Shown here: positions 23,720 through 37,100 of the stretch, piece by piece | Layout of the letters: each line of letters begins with the position of its first letter | Position numbering within the stretch: the first letter of the stretch is position 1 | NCBI RefSeq assembly: GCF_963855985.1 | Contig: NC_087104.1 | Coordinates: 14,694,001-14,758,000, forward strand | Length of the DNA: 64,000 bases | Source: Ostrinia nubilalis | Lineage: Eukaryota; Arthropoda; Insecta; Lepidoptera; Crambidae | Direction: 5' to 3' | The notes under the pieces: model-generated | Databases searched by the model: none | What the model was told of the DNA's origin: nothing | Seen by the model: only the letters and a program-made list of their open reading frames with translations | Made by a program: the position numbers and the translations under genes

Positions 23720-25137
23720 ATAATATAAGCCGAATTTTTACAGCTGGATTTATTTCAGTAGGATTCAGGGTCCATTAAATAATACAATTTTGTAATGTAG
23801 ACTTATCTCTTTATTTTCTAATCCCAAAATAAAAGCTAACAAAGTGTAGATAAAAATATTTAGCTAAAATATAATAATATGGACACGTGCACAGCGTGTA
23901 CGATAAAATAATGATAATCAGGCACACAAATACAGACTAACGAACACACAATTGACAAAAAGTCACCATTAAAAGCTTATGTTTAATCTTCGAGGGTCAG
24001 TGAGAAACTTAGCAGAGTAATATTATGATAATCTTTCCATAGGATTGAAATACGAGTATGCTGTTATTAATTTTAAACCAAAGGATTTAAAGTTAATTTT
24101 GCTTGTCTCTCCCCTTTGCTAGAGAGCGAATTGTTAGTTACACATAAGCCCAGCCTCTTCCGAATTACATACTAATTTAAGATAAAATTCAGATTTATAC
24201 TTTGTACTCATAAAATCCAACGTATTTTTGGAATTCGCTTATTTATTAATAAAATGATATATTGATAACACGTAACCCACTAATTTAAGCTCGACGACAA
24301 ATAAAAATGTTTATAATATCAGTATTTATGTATGTATAACCACAGCATTCATAATAATTGTCTATGATTGAATAAGATGTGTGTTTATGACCATAGACAT
24401 ATTGTGGCTACCGATCTGCTAGGGAAATGACTATATCTCCACAAATATATTAAAACTATCATAATAATTATGCTAAAATGAAAAATATCTCTTCAAGTGC
24501 GTTATTTAATTCTGTTATAACATTAAAATAAACAACATAATCGCAATTAAAATATAATATCTTAAAAAACCTATATTTCTAAATAAATACGGTTAGTGAA
24601 TATTCGTAATCTTAGTTATTTTGAGTCGTGAAGGAATGTGTATTTGTAAAATGATGATTACGATTCAATCATGAATAAGTCACGTAATATTTTTGAAAAT
24701 AATTTGGATTCATTAAAGGACATGTATGAATTGAATAATAATATAATTTGGACATGAATGAAACCTAGCCTAGGCTTCTGACAGTAGTAGAGGCGTAACG
24801 CTACCACTTCTGTTGTGGTAAAAATAGCAGCAATTGTCATTACGAAAATCACTATAAATCATGTCATTTGATGATTACTATTTACTTGCGTAGATAACCT
24901 AAGTAAACTGAGAAAATTATTAATTTTGCAGTGTTGAGAGAGAAAACTCAACTCGCAGACGTCTGTCTATCTCAATAAGTCTCGTTTTAGAATAAAAAAT
25001 ACGCATGCTTTTGTCGAAAATCATTGGTCAAGTCAAAATAAAATAGGACCTACATTCTAATTTCAAATCATGATTTCGGGGTTCCCTGCGGACAGGGGGG
25101 GAGGGGAGTGCGCGGGGGAGCGGCGCGCGCGGCCGCC
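23720..25137 (-). other. Probable 3' UTR of CYHR1/ZFTRAF1 and intergenic DNA
   Basis: AT-rich sequence between the WDR89 poly(A) region and the CYHR1 stop codon. Several TTTATT (AATAAA on the minus strand) motifs are present, so the poly(A) site cannot be fixed. No coding sequence is recognised. Confidence 0.4.
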
Positions 25138-28100
25138 TCACTTCGTCGCCAGGAACATTATGAGGCTGCAAACAAACATACATTTGTTTAAACCTAATAT
25201 TTTAACCGAAAGTTATGATGACTAGATAGGCAGTCTTTCAAAATGAGGTAAATAGCTTGCTTTCAAAACAATAGGTTATTCAATTATCAAACAATTAGTG
25301 ACATCATAGGTCTTTACTCTTTAGTAAATATTTTATGCTCTTTTACACCTGTTTTGAGGCGGTAACTGCACGGTTACGGTTTGATTTAATAGTGCCTCTT
25401 TAAAATCTAAAGCCTCGTATCCAGTTGAGCATGCTCAGGCGCAGGAGCGGCTCATTCAGTCGAGCCACTCGTGCGGAGACGCCCGAGCACGCACGGCTCG
25501 CATCTCGTTAAGTCGCTCAAGTGGAGACTCGAGCGACTTAACCAAATGAGTTGCTCATTCGCCTGAGCATGCTCAAGTGAATTCAGACTTCAGGGGAATC
25601 GCGTTTGATGTCACATCAATTGATCAGAAATGGGTACAACAATCGGTACATGATGGCGACACTGTAGTCGTTTAAATTTCAAAACAGCGTGGGACGTCCA
25701 TCCACAAGGTGGACCGACGCCATCGTAAAGGTAGCAGGGAAGCGCTGGACGCAGGCCGCTACCAATCGATCAACATGGAAAGCATTGGGGGAGGCCTATG
25801 TTCAGCAGTGGACGTCCTGTGGCTGAACTGATGAGCAACCTCACCGGAACTGTATGGCCTTGTTGAGCAGCAGGCGGTTGGCGTCGGCGGGGTCGGCGAG
25901 CGGCAGCGGCAGCGGCGGCGCGTCGGGCGCGTCGTCGCTGAAGGCGTGTGTTTGTACTGTGCGGGAATCGAACCCGCTACCTCCGGAATAGTAGTCCGTT
26001 TCGTACACCAAACGGCCGACTACATATTGAACAACAGGTGTGCAATGAGCGCGGAACTCACCGGAACTGTATGGCCTTGTTGAGCAGCAGACGGTTGGCG
26101 TCGGCGGGGTCGGCGAGCGGCAGCGGCAGCGGCGGCGCGTCGGGCGCGTCGTCGCTGAAGGCGTGTGTTTGTACTGTGCGGGAATCGAACCCGCTACCTC
26201 CGGAATAGTAGTCCGTTTCGTACACCAAACGGCCGACTACATATTGAACAACAGGTGTGCAATGAGCGCGGAACTCACCGGAACTGTATGGCCTTGTTGA
26301 GCAGCAGACGGTTGGCGTCGGCGGGGTCGGCGAGCGGCAGCGGCAGCGGCGGCGCGTCGGGCGCGTCGTCGCTGAAGGCGTGTGTTTGTACTGTGCGGGA
26401 ATCGAACCCGCTACCTCCGGAATAGTAGTCCGTTTCGTACACCAAACGGCCGACTACATATTGAACAACAGGTGTGCAATGAGCGCGGAACTCACCGGAA
26501 CTGTATGGCCTTGTTGAGCAGCAGACGGTTGGCGTCGGCGGGGTCGGCGAGCGGCAGCGGCAGCGGCGGCGCGTCGGGCGCGTCGTCGCTGAAGGCGTAT
26601 GTTTGTACTGTGCGGGAATCGAACCCGCTACCTTCGGAAAGTAGTCCGTTTCGAACCACTACACCAAACGGCCGTCCAAATATTGAACAACAGGTGTGCA
26701 ATGAGCGCGGAACTCACCGGAACTGTATGGCCTTGTTGAGCAGCAGGCGGTTGGCGTCGGCGGGGTCGGCGAGCGGCAGCGGCAGCGGCGGCGCGTCGGG
26801 CGCGTCGTCGCTGAAGGCGTGCGCGAGCGCGCGCGGCGTGCAGGCCGCCTCGCCGTACGGGCCGCGCAGCCACAGCCACTGCAGCGGCAGCGGGCTGCTC
26901 GGCTTGCTCTTCAGGATTATCTGCAAGGCACAAACGACAGCGTGGGTTTGGGCATCTCTGTAAAGCCTGGTCCGTGAGCACGTAGAATCCCGTCCAATGA
27001 CCCCAAGCTACCCATCCTTATCGCTCGCGCGTAATTATATTGCTGTCGCGACTGTGCGACGGGCGCCCGCAGTGAGTGTGCGAGCGCGACAGCAACATAA
27101 TTACGCGCGAGCGATAGGGATGGGTAGCTTGGGGTCATTGGACGGGATTCTACGTGCTCACGGACCAGGCTTTAGAAGTGAATCCTATCTTGGCTTGCCC
27201 TTTATGATTATCTGCAAGGTTCAACAATCAAACGATGACGTTGTGACCGAGGCTCTGGTTGGTCATATTGATCGACTGTAGAAGTGAATCCTATCTAGGC
27301 TTGCTCTTGAACATTATCTGCGAGTTACAAGCGACGTGGGTTACCGAGGTTCTGGTCATCTCTATCGACTGTAAGAGTTAATCCTATCTAGGCTTGCCCT
27401 TTAGGATTATCTACAAGGTTTGATTGTTGATAAAACGACGACGTTGTAACCGAGGCTCTGGTTGGTCATATAGATCGACTGTAGAAGTGAATCCTATCTA
27501 GGCTTGCTCTTGAGGATTATCTGCAAGACACAAACGACGTGGGTTACCGAGGCTCTGGTCGTCTCTATCGACTGTAGAAGTGAATCCTATCTAGGCTTGC
27601 CCTTTAGGATTATCTGCAAGGTTTGATTGTTGATCAAACGACGACGTTGTGACCGAGGCTCTGGTTGGTCATATAGATCTATCGACTGTAGGAGTGAATC
27701 CTATCTAGGCTTGCTCTTGAGGATTATCTGCAAGGCACAAATGACGAGGTGGATTGGGCGGCCTTTATCGTTTCACCATCATCATCAGGACATCCACTGC
27801 TGAACGTAGACCTCCCCCGATGATTTCCATATCGCCCGGTTGGTAGCGACCTGCACGTAGTGTCGTCTGTCCACTTGTGAGTCTTTATCGCTTGAAGAGT
27901 GAATCCTGAAGGTCGAGTAATCCTGGAGTCTATCCCCAGGACTACTCACTTCTTGGACGCAGGACCTTTTACTAGTTAGGTTTCGTTTCATTGGAGCTCG
28001 CACTGTATAGTTCCAAAATACTGAACTGTCCTATCCATGACATTGACAGCGGGGCGCCACCGTCAATACCGGATCGCTGGTTCCGATTTTTACCATGTTG

Positions 28101-31100
28101 GAAACCATATAGTTGAACGATGGTAGCGCCCCCCTGTCATTGAGTTTGGTGGGACAGTTCAGCGTGGGTCATCTATAGCAAGGAGCTGTACAAAAGATGC
28201 AGTGGTGGGAAGAAAGAAAAACTTCCATGTAAAATTGAATACAGGCAGAACACGTAGTTAACGTTATTGACGAATCGAAACGTAGACAGACAGAAACACT
28301 TTATTGCACACCACACAAAATTAGAAACTGTTAGGTAAGGCAAAGTGTAGGTAAACTATTCATTTCATTGTCTACAATGCCAGTGCCAGCAGACAGCGTG
28401 ACCAATGACCCGCACTGTCACAATTCTAACCTAAACATAACTGCAACTGCTTTTTTTTGGGTAAATTACGTAAGTATTAACTATTCGTTAGATTTCGTAA
28501 TGACTAAAAATAAATAGTAATTTTTGGTATGCAAAAAACGGTTATGTATTAACTTTATGGTTAGGATCGCCACAATAGTCCAGCGATCGACAGAGATGCT
28601 AAAATCGGTGTGCTATGGTCGCTTTACTTCGTAACTATGCAAGCCTTTAAATATCACCTTTAAAAATAAATTCAAGAAAAGAGTAACAAGACGAGTCTGT
28701 CTTTGTAGGAAGTAAATACTGGAATAAGGACAAAATTGTCATTAAGGCGATTAGAGTCCTCAATGACCTTGGGCGTTTGACCTTCACGCCGCGAGCAACA
28801 CCCGCGTACCCCGCACCAAAAACTCCGATTTGACACCGATCAAAAATACACAGGCATAGGTAGATACAGAATAGAAGCTCTTTCTTCATACATTACTGCC
28901 TATTATTTTAAACTTAAATTGATGAACCTCGATGTCGGTGTCATTTAACTCAGGCGTAAAGGTATTTAATAAAAATAACAAAATCCATGAACATTTTGTA
29001 CGGGATAAAATTTTATTTTATTTTTCATAAATTTTCTAATGCTTTTGTCGGTTCAGTCGTTCTCGAAATTTGAACAAACCCGACTTTATTACAAGCTTTT
29101 ATTTAGCTTGCAATTTATGATGTATGTAGGTAATTACATAAATGTTTGTTCGGGTGGAATCTTGCAAGCTGAATTAGTTGCAACTTGCAAGCTGAATTAG
29201 TTGCAAGCTGAATTAGTTAGACCAACTTCCTGACGACAACTAGGCTAGATGACAAAATTTCAATTATTTGTCCGCCAGACAGATAATTAGAAAATATTAG
29301 ACTCAAATTTTTTATTTTCTTTCATAATTAAATAATAACAGTGCTACATCGAGTTGAAATGGCGCGATACGCCACGCTTGAGTAGAATTTTTACTCAAAT
29401 GTGACGTCACGCGACATTTCAACTCAATATAATACTGTAATTATTCGATTATGGAAAAAATTAAAAAATGTGAGTCTAATATTTTCTAATTATCTGTCTG
29501 ACGGACTAAATAGAATTTCGATTTCATTACCCAGTCATCATCCCTATTGGAACGCATTAGTACCTACCTAGTATTGTCTATGGCCTAAAAAAGCAAATGT
29601 TTCTGCTTTTGTCTATCACTTATGAAGAATAAACTGAAAATGTATTTGTCTTTTTATTAGAAATCCTTCATCAATTGATTGAGTTCAAATTTCGGATATA
29701 CATGTAATTCAATGCAATATTGTGATGACATGGAGCTGATCTGATGGTAGAGCTGGAATGCCAGTGGCCCCATAGCAACTCCGGGAATAAACGATTCCAT
29801 CGAGTTTAGGCTCGTTTGATTTGTATTTATTTATTATTATACCTAAATAATTTCATTACAATTTTCTAAAAATGCACAAAAACTTAAAAATCTTGAAAAC
29901 GGTGATATTTTTACTGGGGTCAAAATTGGACGTTAGGGAGACCATGGCGAGGCCTATCGATGGTTGAAGGGTTATCCATTGTGTTTGGGACACCCTGTAT
30001 AAGCAAGTACCTAATGTTATGTAAGTAGGTACGCTACTTTGAAAATCATGAGTCTTCAATTCTCTAAGGGAAACTGCAGGGTCTGATGATGGAGCTGGAA
30101 TGTGGCCATAGGAATAGGCTAGTTTCTTTAAAAAATACTTTTGGTCCGTCAATTTTACATTATCAAAAAATATTGGACACAGGATATTTTTATTTTTCAA
30201 TTAAACAAGTATAATTACGAAGATAATGATGCGATGAAATTCCGCGTGACGACACAAATCGTCACATTTTTAAGCATGCCTTGACGTCATGTGCCTCATC
30301 TTCTGAACTTTGGTGCGCTTCATCTCTTTAAATTTTCATAAGTTTAAAAAAGTGAAAAATACATTTAGAGATTTTTTTTGGTAAGTTCACCGACGGTCTT
30401 ATTCAAACTCTTGCTACTTTCTTGCTTTATCCACGAAACATCCCTATTCTTCGAAATTATTACGATCTACAAACGGAAAATCTCTGCTACTACGCCGCAG
30501 TAAATTCCCCATCATAAATAAAAAGATTTTTTTTAAAACAAGCTCTTACTACGTTTCATGGTTTGGTAATTTAGGGAAGTTTATTTGCACTTAACATGAA
30601 AAATATGGTATCAATGTACTGAGTACCTATGCACCTTCAGTGGCAACAACAAGGTCTACTGGGTACCTATAGTCTACTAAAGGCATGAAATAGATTAATT
30701 TCACTAAAAATTAAAACCAACTCCAAAACGAATCACCAAAAGGTAGGACACCGACACCGACTCCGAAAATGGCTAATTTTGTAATCAGTATCCAAATTTT
30801 TAATAAGCTCTATAGAACAATTCAATACCACTTTATCTTAATTTTTTTTAATGTGACAGGAGGCAAACGAGCAAACGGATCACCTGTTGGTAAATGATTA
30901 CCGTCACCCATAGACACCCGCAGACCCAGGGGCGTTACAGGTGTTATTTTTAATTGTGGTATTTTCGCGAAGAAACATATTTAAAATCTAATTCTAATAA
31001 GTATGAAAAATATAAATTGTTTTCTTCACGTAAATCGATTAAGTTACAGATTCTGACTAGCTCCTAATTTGGATACTGATTGCAAAGGCCTAGTAAATAA

Positions 31101-34100
31101 ATAACGTAATAATTTTTCTACTTGTATTTATCTAGTGCAGTTGTTTTGGAGTCAATTATAGTTTTTTACACTAATAGATTCTATTCAGGTAGAAAATAGC
31201 GTCTGAGCGCGTCATAATTCAATTGTATTGTCTGACTGCACGTACTCTATGAACAATTCTGACATAAAATCTATTGTCGAACAAAAGCTGGGTTGCACCA
31301 TCTTACTTCAACTTTGACAAGCGTCAAAAGTCTGTCTAACTCCATACAAAAAACACCGGTTATCGCCAAAGCTACGGTCAAAGTTAGGTCACGTCAGGTG
31401 GTGCAACTAAGCCAAAGAAAAAAATCATTTTGATCGCTAATGTCAGTTTGTAGCGAGTGACACAACCTCCCCGTCTGAAGGCCAGCGGCCGACTGCCGCC
31501 CGCACCCCGCGAAGGCCCCCTCAACAGCAAAACGTTCGGAATTTATTAAAAGTAAAATTTATGAATGAAAGTAATGTTCGATTGAAAAACGCAACGTGTC
31601 ATTTAAAGATTAAAGAATTCCCAATCTATTCGTGCAAAAATCTTTTAAATTAACATAGCCGTTTTGGAGGAGTAGGGAATTTAAGTAAAAAATCGATGTC
31701 CCGTATTTATTTTTTTAATCCAAAACAAAGAGACGTAGCGAAGATTCAAACGTCACAAATGTAGTCCTTGAACTGTTGTATAACATATATTTTTTTCAAC
31801 TATTTCTGTCCAGCAGTAAAAGAGGAGTAGGCTTTACAAAATGCCCATTTGGCGCGGATTGAGGACACTAATCGCCTTAACAGAATCGTACTGACCTGGT
31901 AAGTGATCTCTCGCTCGGAGCTCTGCGTGGGGTCGCGCTGGTTTTTGTTGACGAAGGCCTTGACCACCCACTGGTGGCCGAAGGCCGTGAAGCGCGAGGT
32001 CTCGTAGTACAGCTTGTGCACGTACTCCTCGGTGCGGTACGGCTTTAGCTGCAGGTCTGCAAGGATAAGAGCAAGCTTAGATACAGGCGTACTCGTACTC
32101 CTCACGCAATCCACACATAATATAATTTCTACAAAATCTTCACTCACTCTTTTAGAGTATGTGCCATGAACGATGAAGGCCATAAAATACTGTTGAACTA
32201 TAGCTGCTATAAAATACTGTTCGTTCGTGTTTAAGCCAAATGACGTCCACAGCTGGACAAAGACCTCCCCCAAAGATTCCCATATCGACCGATCCTACGC
32301 TGCCCTCATCCAGGTACTTCAGGGATAGAAGACGTAGTGTGGGCAGGCCAGGCTCTCCACTAGGTGGACCGACGATCTGGTTGAAGGTCGCGGGAAGTTG
32401 TTCGATGCAGGTTACAGCTAGAAATACCGTTGAAGACCTAAAATTATCAAAATTTGGGTCAGACTAAAACAGATCAGCTGATTTTTTAGTGATATAGGTA
32501 CACCTTGTAGAGATTCTGTAACACTAAGGCATAACAGGAGAATCGTCCGATTGATATTGTAATTTGAGTCTGCTCTGCACTAGGCTTTTGATCTAACTCT
32601 ATCAATATCATTATAATTGAATAAAAGGAAAGTGGACCAGCCAACGCAAACGTGACGAAAGTCGTTGAGTGTTGACCTTTAAACTGATTTTGTTTAGCTA
32701 TTGACACAGAAAGAGAAAGTTGATAGTCTGATTCTGAACTAATATGTACAGTCGTTAAATTGCATCTTGTTACTTTTATCATCGCGTAAGACGCAGTTGT
32801 AGATAAGAATATCAAAAGTCACTCAGTGATTCACCCACTCACTATTCTATCTCTATGCATTTTAATAGCCTATTCATGTATAACTACATAAACAGATAAA
32901 GGTCAGAATCAATTAGCGTTAATTGGTGGCAACATTTAGTAGGTAATTACGAATTTTGAATACTCGAAGTTCATGTAGTAATTTCTGCCTTTTAGCATTT
33001 CTTCTTTTTATAAATTCGAGGAATGTAAACCTAAGCTAATATTGGTTTTTTTTTCTGGATTGGCGAGTGTAGTCTCTCATCAACAGATGTCAGAAAGCTC
33101 TTACCAACGAACACACCACAGTTGCCGTCAAGCCCCGAGATCTGTTGACAGATCTTTTCCTGCACCATGGCCGCCGCGGTTCTCGGCCAGCCGCGCGGCG
33201 ACGGGCTCTCGCTGAACTCTTGAACATTGAACATACGATCATATAGGGCCACTTCCGATTCCCATTCATTTATTATAAACCAGTCATTTAAAAAAATAAT
33301 TTTGAAATCATTTCTCCAATATTTTTCAATGGTAACACTGATATTCATGCAGATGTTAATTCGGATGCATCAATTTTGAAATTTTACCCTCAACCAAAAT
33401 TTTAAATCTTGAAATTGCCCTTTACGAACGCATGCTCAATGTCAAGGTCTCCCTTCATGCTCTACATATACCTAACTGGTGGCACGGAATGGAAGTCCAC
33501 TTTGACCACTACTACCACAAACACTCACCGTTGTTTCGGGACATTCTGGTACTTGTTACAAAGTTACAAACATATGGGATGAAAGTTTTAGATGTGATGA
33601 TCACTTACCGTTAAATGCAATCTTCTTGCACCAGAGTTGCTGGGATCAGTAGGCAGGATACTTAAAGGAGGATTAACTCATTTTCACCCCTGTTGATGGC
33701 TGGGAAAATGCTAGAGGAGGCTTCTATCCAGCCATGGAGGTCTTTAGGTCAATCGGTGCCTGTGACAAACCTCTCACAGCGAGGTTTGTCAAACAGTCGG
33801 TTTTCGGCTGCGAAGTGAACTCACCATTGAAGGTAATCTTCTTGTAGAACAACAGATCAAGGCATGGAAGTCTTTCGGCTGCAAAGTAGACTCACCATTG
33901 AAGGTGATCTTCTTGTAGAACAACAGGTCAAGGCATGGAAGTCTTTCGGCTGCAAAGTAGACTCACCATTGAAGGTGATCTTCTTGTAGAACAACAGGTC
34001 AAGGCATGGAAGTCTTTCGGCTGCAAAGTAGACTCACCATTGAAGGTGATCTTCTTGTAGAACAATAGGTCAAGGCATGGAAGTCTTTCGGCTGCAAAGT

Positions 34101-37100
34101 AGACTCACCATTGAAGGTGATCTTCTTGTAGAACAACAGGTCAAGGCATGGAGGTCTTTCGGCTGCAAAGTAGACTCACCATTGAAGGTGATCTTCTCAT
34201 ACGAAAGCAGGTCGAGCAGCTGCGTGTAGACGGCGGCGTGGTCCTTGGCGCGGCGCTCGCGCTCGGCCAGCACGTCGGCCACGTCGGCGGCGGGCTTGCG
34301 CGGGTGCGCGCACGCCGCCTCGTGCGCGCCCGCCTCGTGCGCCGCGCCGCGCCACGGGCAGCCGATGCACTCGTAGCGGCAACCAGTCAGCCTGCACACC
34401 GACGCTAGTTCAGTACCAGTGGCAACCGATACACGAGAAGGGGCATGTCGTGGAGCCTATCACAAGCTATAGGCAGGCTAAACTCTAATCTCTTAGCGTG
34501 GATTAGCGGTGAGGTGCGCTGAATTTTGTCAGTGTGTGCGTGCGCGCCGCATACGTATTGGCGCGCGCTCACATACAAACCGCGCTCGGTGCGTTTCTAT
34601 GAAGATGACCTACTCATTTGTATTTACTCTGCTTTAGGCCAGCAGTTCTTAAGAGCGTTTTAAATATGAGAGGTTCGTTCAATAGTAAGTGGAAAACCCC
34701 ACGTTATTTTTGAAGACCCTATGTAATTACGTAGATAATTTCCTTTACCCCCACTATTCCGAACTGTTAATAAATTAAGATCAAATTCCTCGTCGCCACC
34801 TGTTAATAGCTTAGTTTGTTATTAATATGTATTATCTGATAACAATGTTAGGCAAATCGCTTTTGTTAGTAATCGCAGATGAGTTTGGTTCGCGTCGCGG
34901 CAGGCGTTAGTAGCGGCACGCACCTGCGGAAGGCGCGGCGCGCGCGCGGCGGCGGCGCGGACACGAGGTACGCACGCCGCAACGCGCCGGCGCACAGCGC
35001 GTACAGCGCCGCCGCCACGCGAACCAAACTCTCCACGCAGCGCCTCCGCAGAGGCGCCGACACTACGATTTGCGCGAACTTGTAATCCCTGAGGAGAACG
35101 GAACTGTCAGTCGACTGCGGGAGGCACTGATACCCATTGTAAGAATCAGCGGGGCCCATCTAAAATCACGAAACCGATATCAAGTGTCTTTTCAAATTAC
35201 AATCTGCCGGCCAATAAAATCTCTAGCAAATGTGAGACAACTCCTCGCAAGGATATCGAGATAAAAAAAAGATGCTTTTATTTGCTATCTTTAGCCCAAA
35301 AAAATATTTTTAACCTACCTAAATCGATAACGTCATGAGATAAATAATGTACAAAGTTCAGTACAATTTAACCGCCGCTTCTTATCGCTCCGTAAACTTT
35401 ACTGTTTTTGCTTTATCTGCCTTTGTTTTAAATAAAACTGCATACTTCGCTTGATGTGCCTTTGTTTAAATAAAGATGCATTTAAAAACAGGATGTCAAG
35501 CACATAAAATTCTTCGGTGCCCTAGTTGAGATGCGGCATGGAGAAATGGTAGCAGAGTAAAAAAGATACTTTTTTCTTAGAAACGTAACTGTTTTCAGGA
35601 TATGAAAAGTTATCTAAATCTGGCTCGAAGGACCATTTTGCAGGATAGCAAAACTTTTGGTTTAAGCAATCAATACAAGGTTGTGCTCCCGGGGCTGGAA
35701 TGTTCGGAGGCGTAGAGGTAAAGGCTTATTTCGCATCGATGTGGGTAAAGGTTCGGCCAAACCAACGCGATCAGCCGGCGTGCAGCAATGGCGATCAACG
35801 CATTTAAGTCTGGTCGCCATCGCTGCACGCTGGATGATCGCGTGTGATCGCGTTGGTTTGGTCAAACCTTTAAGCATATCGCACTGCTGAAGAAAACCCA
35901 ACTCACCTATCCTCGCAAGTTTTGTCCTCGTGATGCTGCAGCGAGTGGCGCGGGAACATCTGCGTGCAGTACTTGCACTCGGACGGCAGCTCCGAGACCG
36001 TCTTCTCGACAGCCAGGTTGCGCGACGCCAGCGTCTTGGAGATGTCCACGCGGCAGTTGGGGCACGTGGCCGACTCGTCGCGCAGGCGCGCGTCCGCCAG
36101 CAAGTGATTGAAGCACGGGGCGCACATAAGGTGGCCATTGCTACACTGAAATCGGAAACAACGTTCAGACGACGCAACGGTGGCGTGTCCTCGATGACGC
36201 TTGGACACATATTAACATTCTGTGATCAAAGTGACACTAAAACTCTAACCCTGCTTACGAATTACATTCTAATTAACAAAATACTGGAAATATCAACAGT
36301 AACTCAATTGAAGCGTTTAGATGACTGCAAGGACTAAAAAACATTAAATTAACTGCAAAATAGGTGATGTGACTGCATTAAAATTGTTTAGGTAAATGTT
36401 GATATGTGTCAGTGCATCACTCTGTAAGACAAAGACAACGTTATGGTGTGTGCGGTCTACCTCAGCCCCTCATCGGTTGTGGCTCCTGTAAACAAACTAC
36501 ACAATATGCTGGAACAGAAAGAAATCATATTTAATGGCATGTGAAGAGAAATGTTTATGCTTTATGTTCAAAACATGCAGTTATCATTGCTTCATCTTCT
36601 TTTAAGTGCAAACCTTTAAATTAACTCAAATTACTGTAGGTACTCTTTCTGGTATTAAGTGCTTTGATAAATATTTGTGATACTAAATTTTAACATTTAA
36701 AATTATGTATTAAGGATGAAAAAAAGTATATTATCTGACATCTAAACCTATAATGGAATATGTAATTAATGATTGAAATATTAATTGGCAAAGTGATAAC
36801 TGAATTTGAGAAATGTTCTTTGTTCTTTATAGTTAGGAAAGGGAGTTTGAGGGGAGATCTGAATAAAGAAAGAACTACATCTCTGAAACATTTCTTTATT
36901 AACGCGAAATGTTACAAGAGTCATACAGGCTATATTAAATTACTACAAATCATACAAACTAGGCTATCCTATACAATATCACAGGTGCTTAGTACAATGC
37001 TCCAATGTCGACAATACATAAGTATCAGTACACAATAGATCACTATATCATCCACATACATTACAAGTAGGCAATAGACACAGTTCCTACTACACAGTAC

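Noticed and set aside
26605..26690. Functional tRNA gene
   Set aside because: A and B boxes and the T arm are present, but the acceptor stem does not pair and other copies have deletions; it is a SINE-like derivative.
25948..26981. Open frames of 86-193 codons on both strands across the 217-bp array
   Set aside because: They read across exon copies, splice sites and the tRNA-like segment. Only 26718-26920 (minus) joins correctly to the other CYHR1 exons.
25840..27745. CRISPR-like regular repeats
   Set aside because: These are head-to-tail tandem copies without variable spacers, in an animal genome.
29856..30200. 114-codon minus-strand frame
   Set aside because: It follows dispersed repeat sequence with a transposon-like GGGACACCCTG terminus and shows no domain.
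33031..33348. 105-codon minus-strand frame in a CYHR1 intron ([19 protein letters not shown])
   Set aside because: It has a donor-like GTAAGA nearby and coding-like residues, but I found no phase-compatible partner exon and do not recognise the family; it may be a dispersed repeat.
35662..36210. 182-codon minus-strand frame across CYHR1 exon 2
   Set aside because: It is a shadow frame of the RING exon running into a foldback MITE; the correct frame is the one giving CSNGHLMC.
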